A stretch of 18,001 bases of DNA from CAJBLF01 sp964613015 (GTDB lineage Bacteria > Patescibacteriota > Gracilibacteria > Absconditabacterales > Absconditicoccaceae), in the NCBI GenBank assembly GCA_964613015.1, contig CAZTFP010000025.1:1-18001 (forward strand), in the 5' to 3' direction. Below, one piece after another: positions 1-8,135 of this stretch. Every line of letters starts with the position of its first letter. The first letter of the stretch is position 1. The notes beneath the pieces were generated by a model. It was given only the letters and a program-made list of their open reading frames with translations, did not search any database and was not told the DNA's origin. The position numbers and the translations under genes are program-made.

Positions 1-784
1 TTCCTTTTTTTATTTCTCCTCGAAGATAATAAAAGAATTCGTTGATGAGAGAAATGTTTTCTTTGTTTGAGGTCATAGAAAGCTTGTCTACTAACAACAA
101 AAATGCACGTTTAGAATTTGCCACGAAAGAAACGGTGATTGGCATACTAAAAAATCATTTATCATCCTCTGTAAAATCACCTATATTCATATCCAGGATA
201 TCATTAGATTCATTATTATCACCAAGATTTTTGAAAAAGTCTCCTCGCTTTTGAAGTAAGGTAATATCGTTGTATGGATTTTTTTCGAGAAATTTTATTC
301 AGATTAAATCTGTATCAATTTTGTCCGTATAGTTTTCTTTCCAGACATTAAGCGAAGGGAGATATATGTATTTGAGTAAGTAGGTGTATGGTACTTGTAA
401 AGAATGAAGATAGTCTGTATATTTTATTATTTCTCCTTCTGTGGTTTTGTTTTCCTGTAATAAATCTTTGAGTGTATCGGAGTTTTTGAGGATACTTTGT
501 GTAGCGAGATTGGCAGATAGTGTGCTCGTATTGTAGCTTGATATATTTGCCAGTTCAGAAGATTTTCCATTGAGAATAGTGATATCAGTATAGAGCTGTA
601 TACCAAAATATATAGCTAATGCAGAAGTGATAATAGCTATAATAAGCATTACCTTACTATTGTTTTTATTGTCTTTGAAAAAATTATAGAATTCACGGAG
701 ATATTTTTGAACCACATCAATAAAAGAAGTGATTTTGGTAAAATCCATAGGTATCTTTGGTTTTTGTGGTAACTGAGTGGTCAT
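1..784 (-). CDS. PilO-like membrane protein (partial, 3' end off the window)
   Basis: The reading frame starts at an ATG (782-784) and stays open to base 1 when TGA is read as Gly, for example at 299-301 and 155-157, so the C-terminus lies outside the window. Residues 1-42 are cytoplasmic and begin MTTQLPQKPKIPMDF. One transmembrane helix follows at about 45-63 (VMLIIAIITSALAIYFGIQL), then an extracytoplasmic part with a helical, coiled-coil-like stretch at ~65-125. Near the left edge the segment PITVSFVANSKRAFLLLVDKL resembles the ferredoxin-like fold of PilO/GspM proteins of type IV pilus and type II secretion inner-membrane platforms. It starts 6 nt after the stop of the preceding gene, so the two are almost certainly co-transcribed. 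The PilO assignment is inferred from architecture and one short segment. A generic single-pass membrane protein is the alternative. Confidence 0.6.
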
Positions 785-790
785 ATCTTA

Positions 791-2221
791 CTATGGCGAA
801 GAAGTAAAAGTGGGATCTGTATAATCAGTAATTTCTCTTTGTGATGACTTCTGGATAGGAAGTACAAAATCCATCGTTGAATTATTTACATTAAACACTG
901 ATGTCCCAATTTTGATAACCTTTGGTGTTATTTTTATAGATTTTGCATCGATATTTTCTGATACTACGAAGACACTTTGTTTGATCAAATTTAATAAACT
1001 ACTAAAAATAAATATGTGCGGATTGATAATTCATTTTTTTATTAGTGCAATTTCATCTTGTTTAAACGTATTTATATCTACAGTAAAACTAATTTGTTGT
1101 TGGGTTGGATCATACTTTTTGAAGGTAATAGAAAAACTTGGTATATCTGTTTGTTCAAGTTTAGTATCTACAGCATACATCATCTTTTTGAAAAAATTTG
1201 TATCAAATGGTGGAGTCTCTTTGTCTATGAGTGTATAATATCTATCAAAATCACCGACAAGATTACAGTCATAATCGACTTCATATGGATTGAGATAACA
1301 ATTATTGAGATACGCAAGAATATCCTTTTCCCCTCTATCACTGAGCGTTTGCATCTTGGCTTCTACTTGTGGTGCAGGCAACGTAAGTGTATTGGCTAGA
1401 CTAGAGACAAAGGTATCTAAATATCCAAAGACTTTTATAGCACTACTAAACTTTATGACTTCGAGTGACAATAAATATTGTTTGATAGACGTTGTATAAT
1501 CTTGGTTCTGAAGCATATCATATAACTCTTGAGAAAAAAATCCATATTTGGAAATATCTTCTTTGATTGTTGTAAGATTCTGATTATTATTAATAAATAC
1601 TGATGAAAAACTATTGAGTGCTTTTTGGAGAATATCCTTTTTTTGGATATAACTCAAGCGTTTGTCGTTGATAACCCTATCTACATTACTTGCTTCTCCA
1701 CTCCCTGCTACTGATAATGACGTATATTGCTGATAGCTACTGATATTTAGTGTCTGATCGATAAAATTTTGTCAATTTTTGTAAATATTTATGTAGGTTT
1801 GATATGTTGTATCAGGGACTGCCTGTGAAGCGAAATAAACATAACGGCTATATAAACGCAAGATAACAGATGCGATTCCTGTAATAAGGATGATAAAGAA
1901 TGATATCAAAAACAATTTTCGATACTGATTGTGATATTTCGATTTTACTCCACCCATTACGCCACTATCTCCCAACAATACATTGTTCGGTGATTGTTTT
2001 GTCGGTGCTATTCCCATGCCAAGATTTTCAAATTTTACTTCTTCTTTTGGTAGGATCATTCCTTCTTGGGCATTTACCTGAGAAATTAAATTTGGAGTCG
2101 CTGGAGTAACCTCTAAATCATTGAGTTTGAGATTCTCCATTCATCAAAAAGTTGGTTCTGATGAACCTAGACTATTGATATTTAGTGGTGCTGTTTCTTT
2201 GTTTCCTTTTGTGTCTGTCAT
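791..2221 (-). CDS. Single-pass membrane protein, upstream partner of the PilO-like protein
   Basis: Three minus-strand fragments in one frame (low ends 791, 1031 and 1772) join into 476 codons when TGA is Gly (TGA at 1031-1033, 1772-1774, 2141-2143 and 2144-2146). The frame ends at a true TAG (791-793). I chose the ATG at 2219-2221. Another ATG at 2261-2263 is in frame just after a TAG and would add 14 residues. Residues 1-100 are polar and rich in Asn, Pro and Gly. A single TM helix lies at ~103-121 (LFLISFFIILITGIASVIL), followed by ~350 extracytoplasmic residues with no motif I recognise. It is the first gene of a two-gene unit with the PilO-like gene 6 nt downstream. In pilus operons that slot is often PilN, but this protein is about twice PilN length and I see no PilN signature. 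Function unknown. Confidence 0.8.
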
Positions 2222-2350
2222 AGAGACTATGTGATATAAATCTCACCCTATGAGTATATTCATAACCTAGGAAAAAATCAAAAAAACAGCACTCTTGAGC
2301 TATTTTAGATTGACAAAATTGGTAAAAATGACGAGTTTTACTCACCCAAC

Positions 2351-2369
2351 CCCCTCTGAAACAAAGGGG
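2351..2369. repeat. G+C-rich small palindrome in the leader of the 476-codon gene
   Basis: CCCCT (2351-2355) pairs with AGGGG (2365-2369) across a 9-nt loop in an otherwise A+T-rich intergenic stretch (2270-2428). The rest of that stretch shows no gene and no promoter I would defend. A C-rich palindrome of similar type sits inside the U32 gene near 15225-15238, and both are flanked by GAGACAAAAAA. It could be a degenerate mobile palindrome or simply a leader hairpin. Confidence 0.35.
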
Positions 2370-2428
2370 AGACAAAAAAAGTCCATCTTCGTTGAGAAGT
2401 CCATCTATTTTAGAAGAATTTATGGAGT

Positions 2429-2455
2429 AAAAAAAACAGGACGAATACCGTCCTG
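2429..2455 (-). terminator. Rho-independent terminator after the 60-aa gene
   Basis: A perfect 7-bp stem, CAGGACG (2437-2443) with CGTCCTG (2449-2455), has the loop AATAC. On the minus strand it is followed by eight T (2429-2436 on the plus strand are A). It lies ~20 nt past the stop at 2476. The hairpin is identical, including its loop, to the one at 2743-2761. Confidence 0.85.
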
Positions 2456-2475
2456 ATTATTAATTTGATTGATTA

Positions 2476-2658
2476 TTACTTTTTTTTCGTATCCGGCGTT
2501 GGCTTTTCTTTTCCGTCGTCCTTGACCCATTGATAGAATTCTGCCGCTGCGGCTTCTGCTTGAGATAATGTTAGGACATATTTACCATCATCTTTGGTTC
2601 CATGTAAATATATTCTATCCATAAACTCATCAATAAATGCTTTTTGATCTATAGTCAT
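2476..2658 (-). CDS. Small acidic/charged protein, 60 aa, unknown function
   Basis: ATG at 2656-2658, TAA at 2476-2478, no TGA codon. The protein starts MTIDQKAFIDEFMDRIYLHG, has a central Ala-rich helix (SQAEAAAAEFYQWVK, ~32-46) and ends in a Lys/Pro-rich tail (KEKPTPDTKKK). It has no signal peptide or TM segment and is probably a small cytosolic helical protein. The gene call is supported by its own predicted promoter (2678-2705) just upstream and a strong terminator just downstream, so it is a complete monocistronic unit. I do not recognise a family. Confidence 0.75.
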   Translation of the reverse strand: MTIDQKAFIDEFMDRIYLHGTKDDGKYVLTLSQAEAAAAEFYQWVKDDGKEKPTPDTKKK

Positions 2659-2677
2659 ATGTTATGTATTTTTGTTT

Positions 2678-2705
2678 TTTATACATATATTATATCAAAA
2701 GTCAA
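2678..2705 (-). promoter_or_regulatory. Predicted sigma70-type promoter for the 60-aa gene
   Basis: On the minus strand, TTGACT (plus 2700-2705), a 16-nt spacer, and TATAAA (plus 2678-2683). The transcript would start ~10 nt upstream of the ATG, giving a very short leader. Confidence 0.55.
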
Positions 2706-2733
2706 TCTTCATAATTTCCACTGAAATTGAAAT

Positions 2734-2761
2734 AAAAAAAACCAGGACGAATACCGTCCTG
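2734..2761 (-). terminator. Rho-independent terminator after the 144-aa gene
   Basis: CAGGACG (2743-2749), loop AATAC, CGTCCTG (2755-2761). On the minus strand a T-run follows (A at 2734-2741). It is located ~24 nt beyond the stop at 2785. It is a second copy of the hairpin at 2437-2455. Confidence 0.85.
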
Positions 2762-2784
2762 ATCTGTCATAATGCTTTAGGTTA

Positions 2785-3219
2785 TTACCATTTTTTCTTG
2801 ATGAATTGTAAGGCCTCTTTAGATGGCCTGGCGCGTTGGGTTGATGAGTGAGTTACAAAATCGGAATCAGATTGACCCAGTTTGTGAATAAGTTTGTCAA
2901 TCTTAATGAAAAGCTTTTTTATGGCCTGTTTTATTTTGTCATCGAATTCGATGTCATCATCCTGAATACTCAAGAAAACTGCTTTTTCAATGATTTCCAT
3001 ACTTATTCCAATTTCATTGGTAAGTTGATTTTTTGACATTTTTAATGCAATATATTTCTCACCCTTTTTCTTGTCTTTGCTTCTTGCAAAGTATACAAGA
3101 CTACGGTTGACTGAAATAATATTGTTTTCTACGAAGTCTTTCAACGATTCAACATCTAATTGAAACCCTACATTAATTTTGTCCCCATAAATGATGGAGG
3201 CAATGATTGGTGTGTACAT
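2785..3219 (-). CDS. Unrecognised 144-aa cytosolic protein
   Basis: ATG at 3217-3219, TAA at 2785-2787, no in-frame TGA. It starts MYTPIIASIIYGDKINVGF and continues as a mixed alpha/beta segment, then a long Lys-rich amphipathic helix (DDKIKQAIKKLFIKIDKLIHK, ~93-113) and a basic C-terminal tail ending in KKKW. No TM segment or signal peptide. It has its own strong promoter (3260-3287) and terminator (2743-2761). The leader has AAAGG only one base before the ATG, too close for a normal Shine-Dalgarno. I recognise no domain. The charged helix could support oligomerisation or nucleic-acid contact, but that is speculation. Confidence 0.78.
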   Translation of the reverse strand: MYTPIIASIIYGDKINVGFQLDVESLKDFVENNIISVNRSLVYFARSKDKKKGEKYIALKMSKNQLTNEIGISMEIIEKAVFLSIQDDDIEFDDKIKQAIKKLFIKIDKLIHKLGQSDSDFVTHSSTQRARPSKEALQFIKKKW

Positions 3220-3259
3220 ACCTTTTGTTTTTTAATTGTGAATTATTTTTATAATCCAT

Positions 3260-3287
3260 CTTATATGTATTTCTTATTAAATGTCAA
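3260..3287 (-). promoter_or_regulatory. Predicted promoter for the 144-aa gene
   Basis: On the minus strand, TTGACA (plus 3282-3287), a 16-nt spacer, TATAAG (plus 3260-3265). The match to sigma70 consensus is near perfect, and it lies ~40 nt upstream of the start codon at 3219. Confidence 0.65.
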
Positions 3288-3369
3288 TACTAATAAAAAA
3301 TCCAAAAATTGGGATAATTTCGACGGTGTAAAAAATCTCGATACCTCAATATTTTACTGTATCTCAAAT

Positions 3370-3401
3370 AAAAAAATAACGAACAGTTTCCGTTCGTTAT
3401 T
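3370..3401 (-). terminator. Rho-independent terminator after the FemAB gene
   Basis: A perfect 10-bp stem, AATAACGAAC (3375-3384) with GTTCGTTATT (3392-3401), has a 7-nt loop and is followed on the minus strand by T's (A at 3370-3376). It lies 20 nt past the stop at 3421. Confidence 0.88.
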
Positions 3402-3420
3402 GAGTGCCTGTGTAAATTTT

Positions 3421-4413
3421 TTATCCTCTCACCTTATACCAAATTTTAAATACTCGATACAAGAATTTGTTCAGCACAATATCGTAACTACCATACTGTT
3501 CACTTTTACTACCCCCAAGTGATTCTTTAAACTCACTGACACTGACCAGTGCATGCTTGGGAAATCCTGTAGGAGCACCTCCCATAAAATCATAATATAA
3601 GAAATTATTGTTTCTCGCTCGTGAAAACATGCGGTAAATGAGATAATGATGAGATCATAATTTTCCATACGCCCTATCCGTGAATCCATAGATATAGATG
3701 ATATATTTACCATCATAGATACAGATGTTCCCTGAGTAGATCTCGTTATCTTTACCAGCAATAAATACGTTTCCGCATCAATTCTCAGTAATATACGATG
3801 CTAAACGTTCGAATTCTTCGTAAGGAATGATATTGAATCACTTGTGTCCAGAAGTCTCTAGTCGTTTATCATAGAAAAGTTTGTATTGGTCAGGCGTGGC
3901 AGTAGTAAATTGTATATCGCTTTTCATTGCCTTTCTGATGCGCTGTCTCGCACTTGCATTCATCTCTGCCATCAATTCTTCGTCAGGCTTGGAAACTTCA
4001 ACGACGATATCGCTATTTGGCATATTTTCTCTAAAGGCAACCTGGAAGCCGTAACTTGAACATAAAAAATCTTGTAAAGCCAATCTCATATCCCTCATAT
4101 CGTCTTTGAATTCTTCTAATCTATGAGTAGCATTTTCGAAGTTGATGATTTCATTGATACATCATATCTGGAAAAATATTCATTTTTTTCTGAAATGCTT
4201 TTTGAGTTTTGCTATTTCACTACGGACATATTCCTTATCACTCGGTAATTCCACTCCCATGACTTGATATCGTTGTAATGTCCGTGGCCCTATTTTTTTT
4301 ACTTTGATGGTTCAGAAATATTGTTTACCAAAAAGCTCAACCGTAAATATCGGTTTATGATAGATTTTGTGTTGGATATCTTTTCGTAGTTGAGATTGAT
4401 AAAGATTGTACAT
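3421..4413 (-). CDS. FemAB/FemX-family peptidoglycan aminoacyltransferase
   Basis: 330 aa from ATG 4411-4413 to TAA 3421-3423, with several TGA codons as Gly (for example after SGHK at 3838-3840). FemAB enzymes move amino acids from aminoacyl-tRNA to the lipid II stem peptide, building the interpeptide bridge at the inner face of the membrane. Family hallmarks seen: the first GNAT-like subdomain ends in a basic loop (NASARQRIRKAMKSDI, ~152-167). The C-terminal subdomain has YYDFMGGAPTGFPKHAL (~272-288), then a FKESLGG loop and a hydrophobic end (YDIVLNKFLYRVFKIWYK), as in FemX/FmhB/MurM. Length is slightly below the usual 350-420, and no coiled-coil tRNA-synthetase-like insert is visible. Monocistronic, divergent from the lysozyme-like gene. 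Which amino acid is added cannot be told from sequence. Confidence 0.88.
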
Positions 4414-4459
4414 GAGAAGTAAGATTTTAGATTACTCTATATAAATTTTTAGTCGTTTT

Positions 4460-4487
4460 TTTATAGATATTTATAGGGAAATAGCAA
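4460..4487 (-). promoter_or_regulatory. Predicted promoter for the FemAB gene
   Basis: On the minus strand, TTGCTA (plus 4482-4487), a 16-nt spacer, TATAAA (plus 4460-4465), ~47 nt before the ATG. The -35 match is moderate. Confidence 0.45.
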
Positions 4488-4504
4488 TTGTATTTATTCT
4501 ATTC

Positions 4505-4532
4505 TTGTTTTTACATTCTATTTAGCTATGTT
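4505..4532 (+). promoter_or_regulatory. Possible promoter for the lysozyme-like gene
   Basis: TTGTTT (4505-4510), a 16-nt spacer, TATGTT (4527-4532), ~75 nt before the start codon. The match is weak, and such matches are frequent in DNA this A+T-rich. It lies in the divergent 193-bp gap between the two envelope genes. Confidence 0.3.
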
Positions 4533-4606
4533 TCTACGTATAAATTTTTATTGGTAACAGATAAAAAGATATAAAAAAATTATTTTTGGTTTAGTAATGG
4601 ATAAAA

Positions 4607-5500
4607 ATGAAACATTGGATAAAAAAATTATTATATATATTTGCTTTATGTGGTATTATATACTTCTGAGGAATAGTGGTTTTGGGCTACCTTATCGATA
4701 ATGGCTACACGAATTCATTATCAGAGATGATAGGTATAGATACGTGAACTTCCATCGACATACCTGTTTCAAATCAGCAAATACATACGTATATTTCGCA
4801 GCACCATGAGGATAAACAAGCAATATATACAGCATATGGCTATATCAATGGAACAGGACTCAATAGTACGTGATGGTTTCCGAGTGATGTCGCTAACAAC
4901 ATTGGCTTTAAATTTATTATAGATGGCATAGAAACAAGAAAAGTATTTCTAGCTACTATTAAAAAAGAATCAGAAAAGCTTTGAATAGATTATACCTTGG
5001 TTCTCTCTTCTTTACTCTGAGAACAGATAAGGATAGCAAGTAAATGATTGAGATGAGAACTCAAAGACATTCTCATTCATTCTACTCCGACGCTTTTACG
5101 CTCGTATAATATATCTCTGGGCATAGGAGGAATAAAACTTAGTACAGCAAGACAGATAGCTAAAGAAGCTAAATTGTATGGATATGGAGATGTTTTCTGA
5201 AATTATACGGATGAAACACTTACCACCATGCTTACTACGAGTGACTATTGGCAAGGGATATATCCTACCTATCTTGTCAAAAACATTATTACAAGATGGC
5301 AATTGTCCTGATATGACATATCTCACAATCCAGGTGTCGTAGGTACATTATATAATATGGGTAATCCTAACGATAAACCGCCTCATGATACTCCAGAAAT
5401 TGGATGATCTGTAATACCTATAGGGAAACATAAATATGTCTACTGATGAATATCATTATGATTGTATCGGTATCTAAAGATATACACATCAGTATTTTAA
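4607..5500 (+). CDS. Membrane-anchored lysozyme-like (lytic-transglycosylase-fold) protein
   Basis: 297 aa with 13 in-frame TGA codons, so it is invisible under the standard code. Start ATG 4607-4609, stop TAA 5498-5500. An N-terminal TM or signal anchor spans ~8-31. In the extracytoplasmic part, LSSLLGEQIRIA (~133-144) could supply the catalytic Glu (E139). SLGIGGIKLSTARQIAKEA (170-188) matches the goose-type/SLT pattern S-x-G-hydrophobic-x-Q-I-x-x-x-T-A, with Lys/Leu in place of the usual residues. NPGVVGTLYNMGNP (241-254) matches the A-x-Y-N-x-G motif near the end of the SLT domain. This implies cleavage or remodelling of peptidoglycan in the periplasm. It is divergent from a FemAB gene, so the pair may belong to one wall-metabolism neighbourhood. 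Similarity to DUF1402-type SLT relatives is possible. Catalytic competence is uncertain because the motifs are degenerate. Confidence 0.8.
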
Positions 5501-5501
5501 G

Positions 5502-5532
5502 AAAAAAGCGCCAAATATGAGGCGCTTTTTTT
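5502..5532. terminator. Bidirectional Rho-independent terminator between convergent genes
   Basis: AAAAAAGCGCC (5502-5512) pairs with GGCGCTTTTTT (5521-5531) around an 8-nt loop. T-runs on both strands let it serve the lysozyme-like gene (plus, stop 5500) and valS (minus, stop 5568). Confidence 0.88.
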
Positions 5533-5567
5533 GTATTAATTATTTTTTTTAATGATTCTAAATTTTA

Positions 5568-7982
5568 TTATTCTATAGTTATATTTATTTCTCCTGTTTG
5601 AAAAATAATTTTCGCAGCTCTTGTCCCTGACATAATGTCGTCAGCAAATATCGAAAGATTGTTTTTGGAAGTAACGGTAAGATTTGCCAATTCTGTTCAT
5701 AATCATAACTGTTTCTCTGTCTTATATCCACGTACTTTTTCTATAACCGTGAGTAATTCTTCTACCGCAGCATTTATGGTTGTTAGATCCTGCGTGATAG
5801 AAAATACGTCGTTGTTTGGAAAAGATAAGGTATGAATAGATTCAGATTGTATATTATCTTTATAATATGTCTGATACAATTCTTCGGTGATAAATGGCAA
5901 GTAGGGTGCTATTAGTTTAATTATAGCTGCAAAAGTATTATAAAGCGCGAACTGAGCGGAGAGTTTTTGTTTATTTCCGTCAGCGTATTTTTCTGGTTTA
6001 TATATTTTCTCTTTTACTATCTCTAAATAATTGTCACAAAAATCATGTCGGAAAAATTTTTCAAATTCAAGTTTTGCCTGACCATACTCATAATCATTGA
6101 GGTATCCAGTCATTGCTTTTGAAGTAGTATTTATCTGATTGAGAATTCGAAGATCGATAGGATATATATCTTTTTCATCCATTTTTGTAGTAGCATCGAA
6201 ATCAGACAAATTCATAAAAACGAAATTTGCTGCGTTTCGTAATTTGGTAACAAGTTTTTGTCCTATCTTAAATTCGTTTTCATCGAACATAATATCTTTA
6301 CCAAGTTGTCCTCCAGAAGCTCGATATCTTACCGCATCAGCTCATCGTGTCACAATCACTTGTTCGGGATCAAATTTTGCATTACCTTTGGATTTTGAAA
6401 ACTTTTCTCCCTTTTCTGCAAGACAAAATCATGACATCATTACATCATGAAATGCAACTTCTCCTGTTACAAAATGACTTTGTAATGTCGTATATAATAA
6501 CCACGTACGGATAATATCATGCGCTTGTGGTCTCAAATTCATCGGTAAAATTTTCTGAGTATATCCATCTCTTGCGAGATATTTCTGATTGATTTGTGGT
6601 GTAAGTCATGAAGTGAACCATGTATCAAGAACTAATGTTTCTCCTCTTACTTGCTCAGCAGTATAGCCATCTGGCAATTCAGATGTCGGATCAATTGGAC
6701 CCCTTGCTAATTGTTCTACGCTTGGTAAAATAATTTCATCATTTGAAATATTATATCGTACGGGAATAGGTATTCCGTATTTTCTACTACGAGAAATATT
6801 TCGATCTCGTTGAAGATTTTCTATCCAATCGTTTGATCTTTTTTTCATAAATTCTGGATGCCATTGCATCTTATCATTTTGTGCGAGCAACAATTCTTTT
6901 TTATCTAGTAAGTTTACAAACCATTGTTTGATTGGGATAATCTCTACTGGTACCTTTCCTCTTTCAGAGATTTGTTTAGATTGTATGATAGGATCTCTCT
7001 TTACAACGATATCTCATTTTGACGTGAAAAATTCCATAATCTTTTCTCTTGCTTCGGAAATTTTCATGCCGTCGATTTCTGGTACTCATGAATTTTGCAT
7101 TTTACCATATCTATCTATAACAATTTTTTCTCATAAAGAATATTTTTTAATCCAAAATACATCTGTCTCATCACCATAACTACAACACATAACCACTCCC
7201 GTTCCTTTATCCATTTTCACTTTATCGTCAGTAATAATTGGAACTTTAATACCTATTGGTGTGGTGATTGTTTGACCTACGTATTTGGTAAACCTTGCAT
7301 CATCAGGATGTACGAATACTGCCAAACATGCAGGAAGCAATTCTGGTCTTGTAGTTGCTATTACGAGTTTATTTCCGTCTTCTAACGTAAAATTCAAATA
7401 ATTGAAGAACTCGTTGAATTCTTGTTCTTCTGTTTCTGCTTGTGCAACAGTTGTTTGCATTTTTGTGCATCGCAAAGCAGGAAATTCCTTGAAGACAATA
7501 TGTCATTCACTATATAATTTTACAAATGTTGATTGAGAAATTTGTTGAACTTCAGGGGAAATCGTTGTGTATGATCTCTTTCGGTCAACCGATAATCCTA
7601 ATGATTTTCGAAGATCAGAATATATTATTTTATATTTATCTACGACATCTAAACACTTCGCGATGAAGTCTTTACGCTCTACGTCTTTGATATTTATACC
7701 TAACTCCTTTTCTACCAATTGCTCAGTAGGGATTCCATTGTTATCATATCCCATGGGATAGAAAACATTAAACCCAGACATTCTTTTGAATCTCGCTATG
7801 ATTTCCGCTTGGGTATAAGAAAATATATGTCCAATATGTATTTTCCCTGAGACGGTTGGTGGTGGTGTATCTATAGAATATATTGGTTTTTCCTCGTCCT
7901 TAGAAAACATAAAAATCTGTTTTTCTTCTCGATGTTTTTGCCATTTTGCTTCTGCTTCTTGATAATTGTATTTGTTGGCCAT
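5568..7982 (-). CDS. valS: Valyl-tRNA synthetase
   Basis: ValRS charges tRNA-Val. Four standard-code fragments (low ends 5703, 6606, 7131 and 7503) lie in one frame separated by TGA=Gly and form an 804-aa protein, ATG 7980-7982 to TAA 5568-5570. Start MANKYNYQEAEAKWQ is typical of the family, so I rejected the TTG at 7997. Seen: class I motif HIGH at 49-52 within TVSGKIHIGHIFSYTQ. CP1 editing region with ATTRPELLPACLAVFVHPDD and MCCSYGDETDVFW. LDTWFTS before the second catalytic half. KFSKSKGN (~527-534) as the KMSKS loop, then the helical anticodon-binding domain. The C-terminal coiled-coil arm typical of many bacterial ValRS is missing. Shortness and wording of the N-terminal motif resemble the archaeal/rickettsial-type ValRS. 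Monocistronic, with its own promoter. Confidence 0.96.
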
Positions 7983-8014
7983 TTTTTGAAATAACAATAA
8001 AATATGGTGTTTTG

Positions 8015-8042
8015 TGTATACTTAGTTATTGAGAAATTTCAA
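8015..8042 (-). promoter_or_regulatory. Predicted promoter for valS
   Basis: On the minus strand, TTGAAA (plus 8037-8042), a 16-nt spacer, TATACA (plus 8015-8020), ~32 nt upstream of the ATG. No T-box-like structure is visible in the short leader. Confidence 0.5.
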
Positions 8043-8066
8043 GTTCAATGGCATCCACCCCGATAC

Positions 8067-8097
8067 AAAAAAGACAAGCCACGTAAATGACTTGCCT
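8067..8097 (-). terminator. Rho-independent terminator after gpmI
   Basis: On the plus strand, AGACAAGCCA (8072-8081) pairs with TGACTTGCCT (8088-8097) over 10 bp including two G-U pairs, with a 6-nt loop. On the minus strand six T follow (A at 8067-8072). It is ~38 nt past the gpmI stop at 8136. Confidence 0.78.
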
Positions 8098-8135
8098 TGA
8101 TTTCTTTATACATATCTTTTGTCTAGTGATATCGC

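Noticed and set aside
42..254. Plus-strand reading frame of 70 codons at the left edge
   Set aside because: It lies antisense to the PilO-like gene, whose frame is open across the whole stretch under code 25. No family resemblance.
912..1499. Several plus-strand frames of 64-113 codons
   Set aside because: They are antisense to the 476-codon minus-strand gene and have Cys/Ile/Phe-rich random composition.
2172..2375. 67-codon minus-strand frame overlapping the start of the 476-codon gene
   Set aside because: It has no recognisable content, overlaps the 5' end of the real gene in another frame and crosses the C-rich palindrome.
3471..3761. 96-codon minus-strand frame
   Set aside because: It overlaps the FemAB gene in another frame. 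The FemAB frame has conserved motifs there and this one does not.
4607..5500. UGA as tryptophan (code 4, mycoplasma-like)
   Set aside because: TGA occurs 13 times here and in motifs that need Gly (P-loop, GTSGGA, EVGH in neighbouring genes), while TGG is used for Trp positions.
5568..7982. valS as a pseudogene with many nonsense mutations
   Set aside because: All interruptions are TGA, all in one frame, and the protein keeps every catalytic motif. The same is true for the other large genes, so recoding is the better explanation.
7983..8066. T-box or other riboswitch before valS
   Set aside because: The leader predicted from the promoter at 8015-8042 is only ~25 nt, too short, and no stem I or antiterminator pattern is visible.
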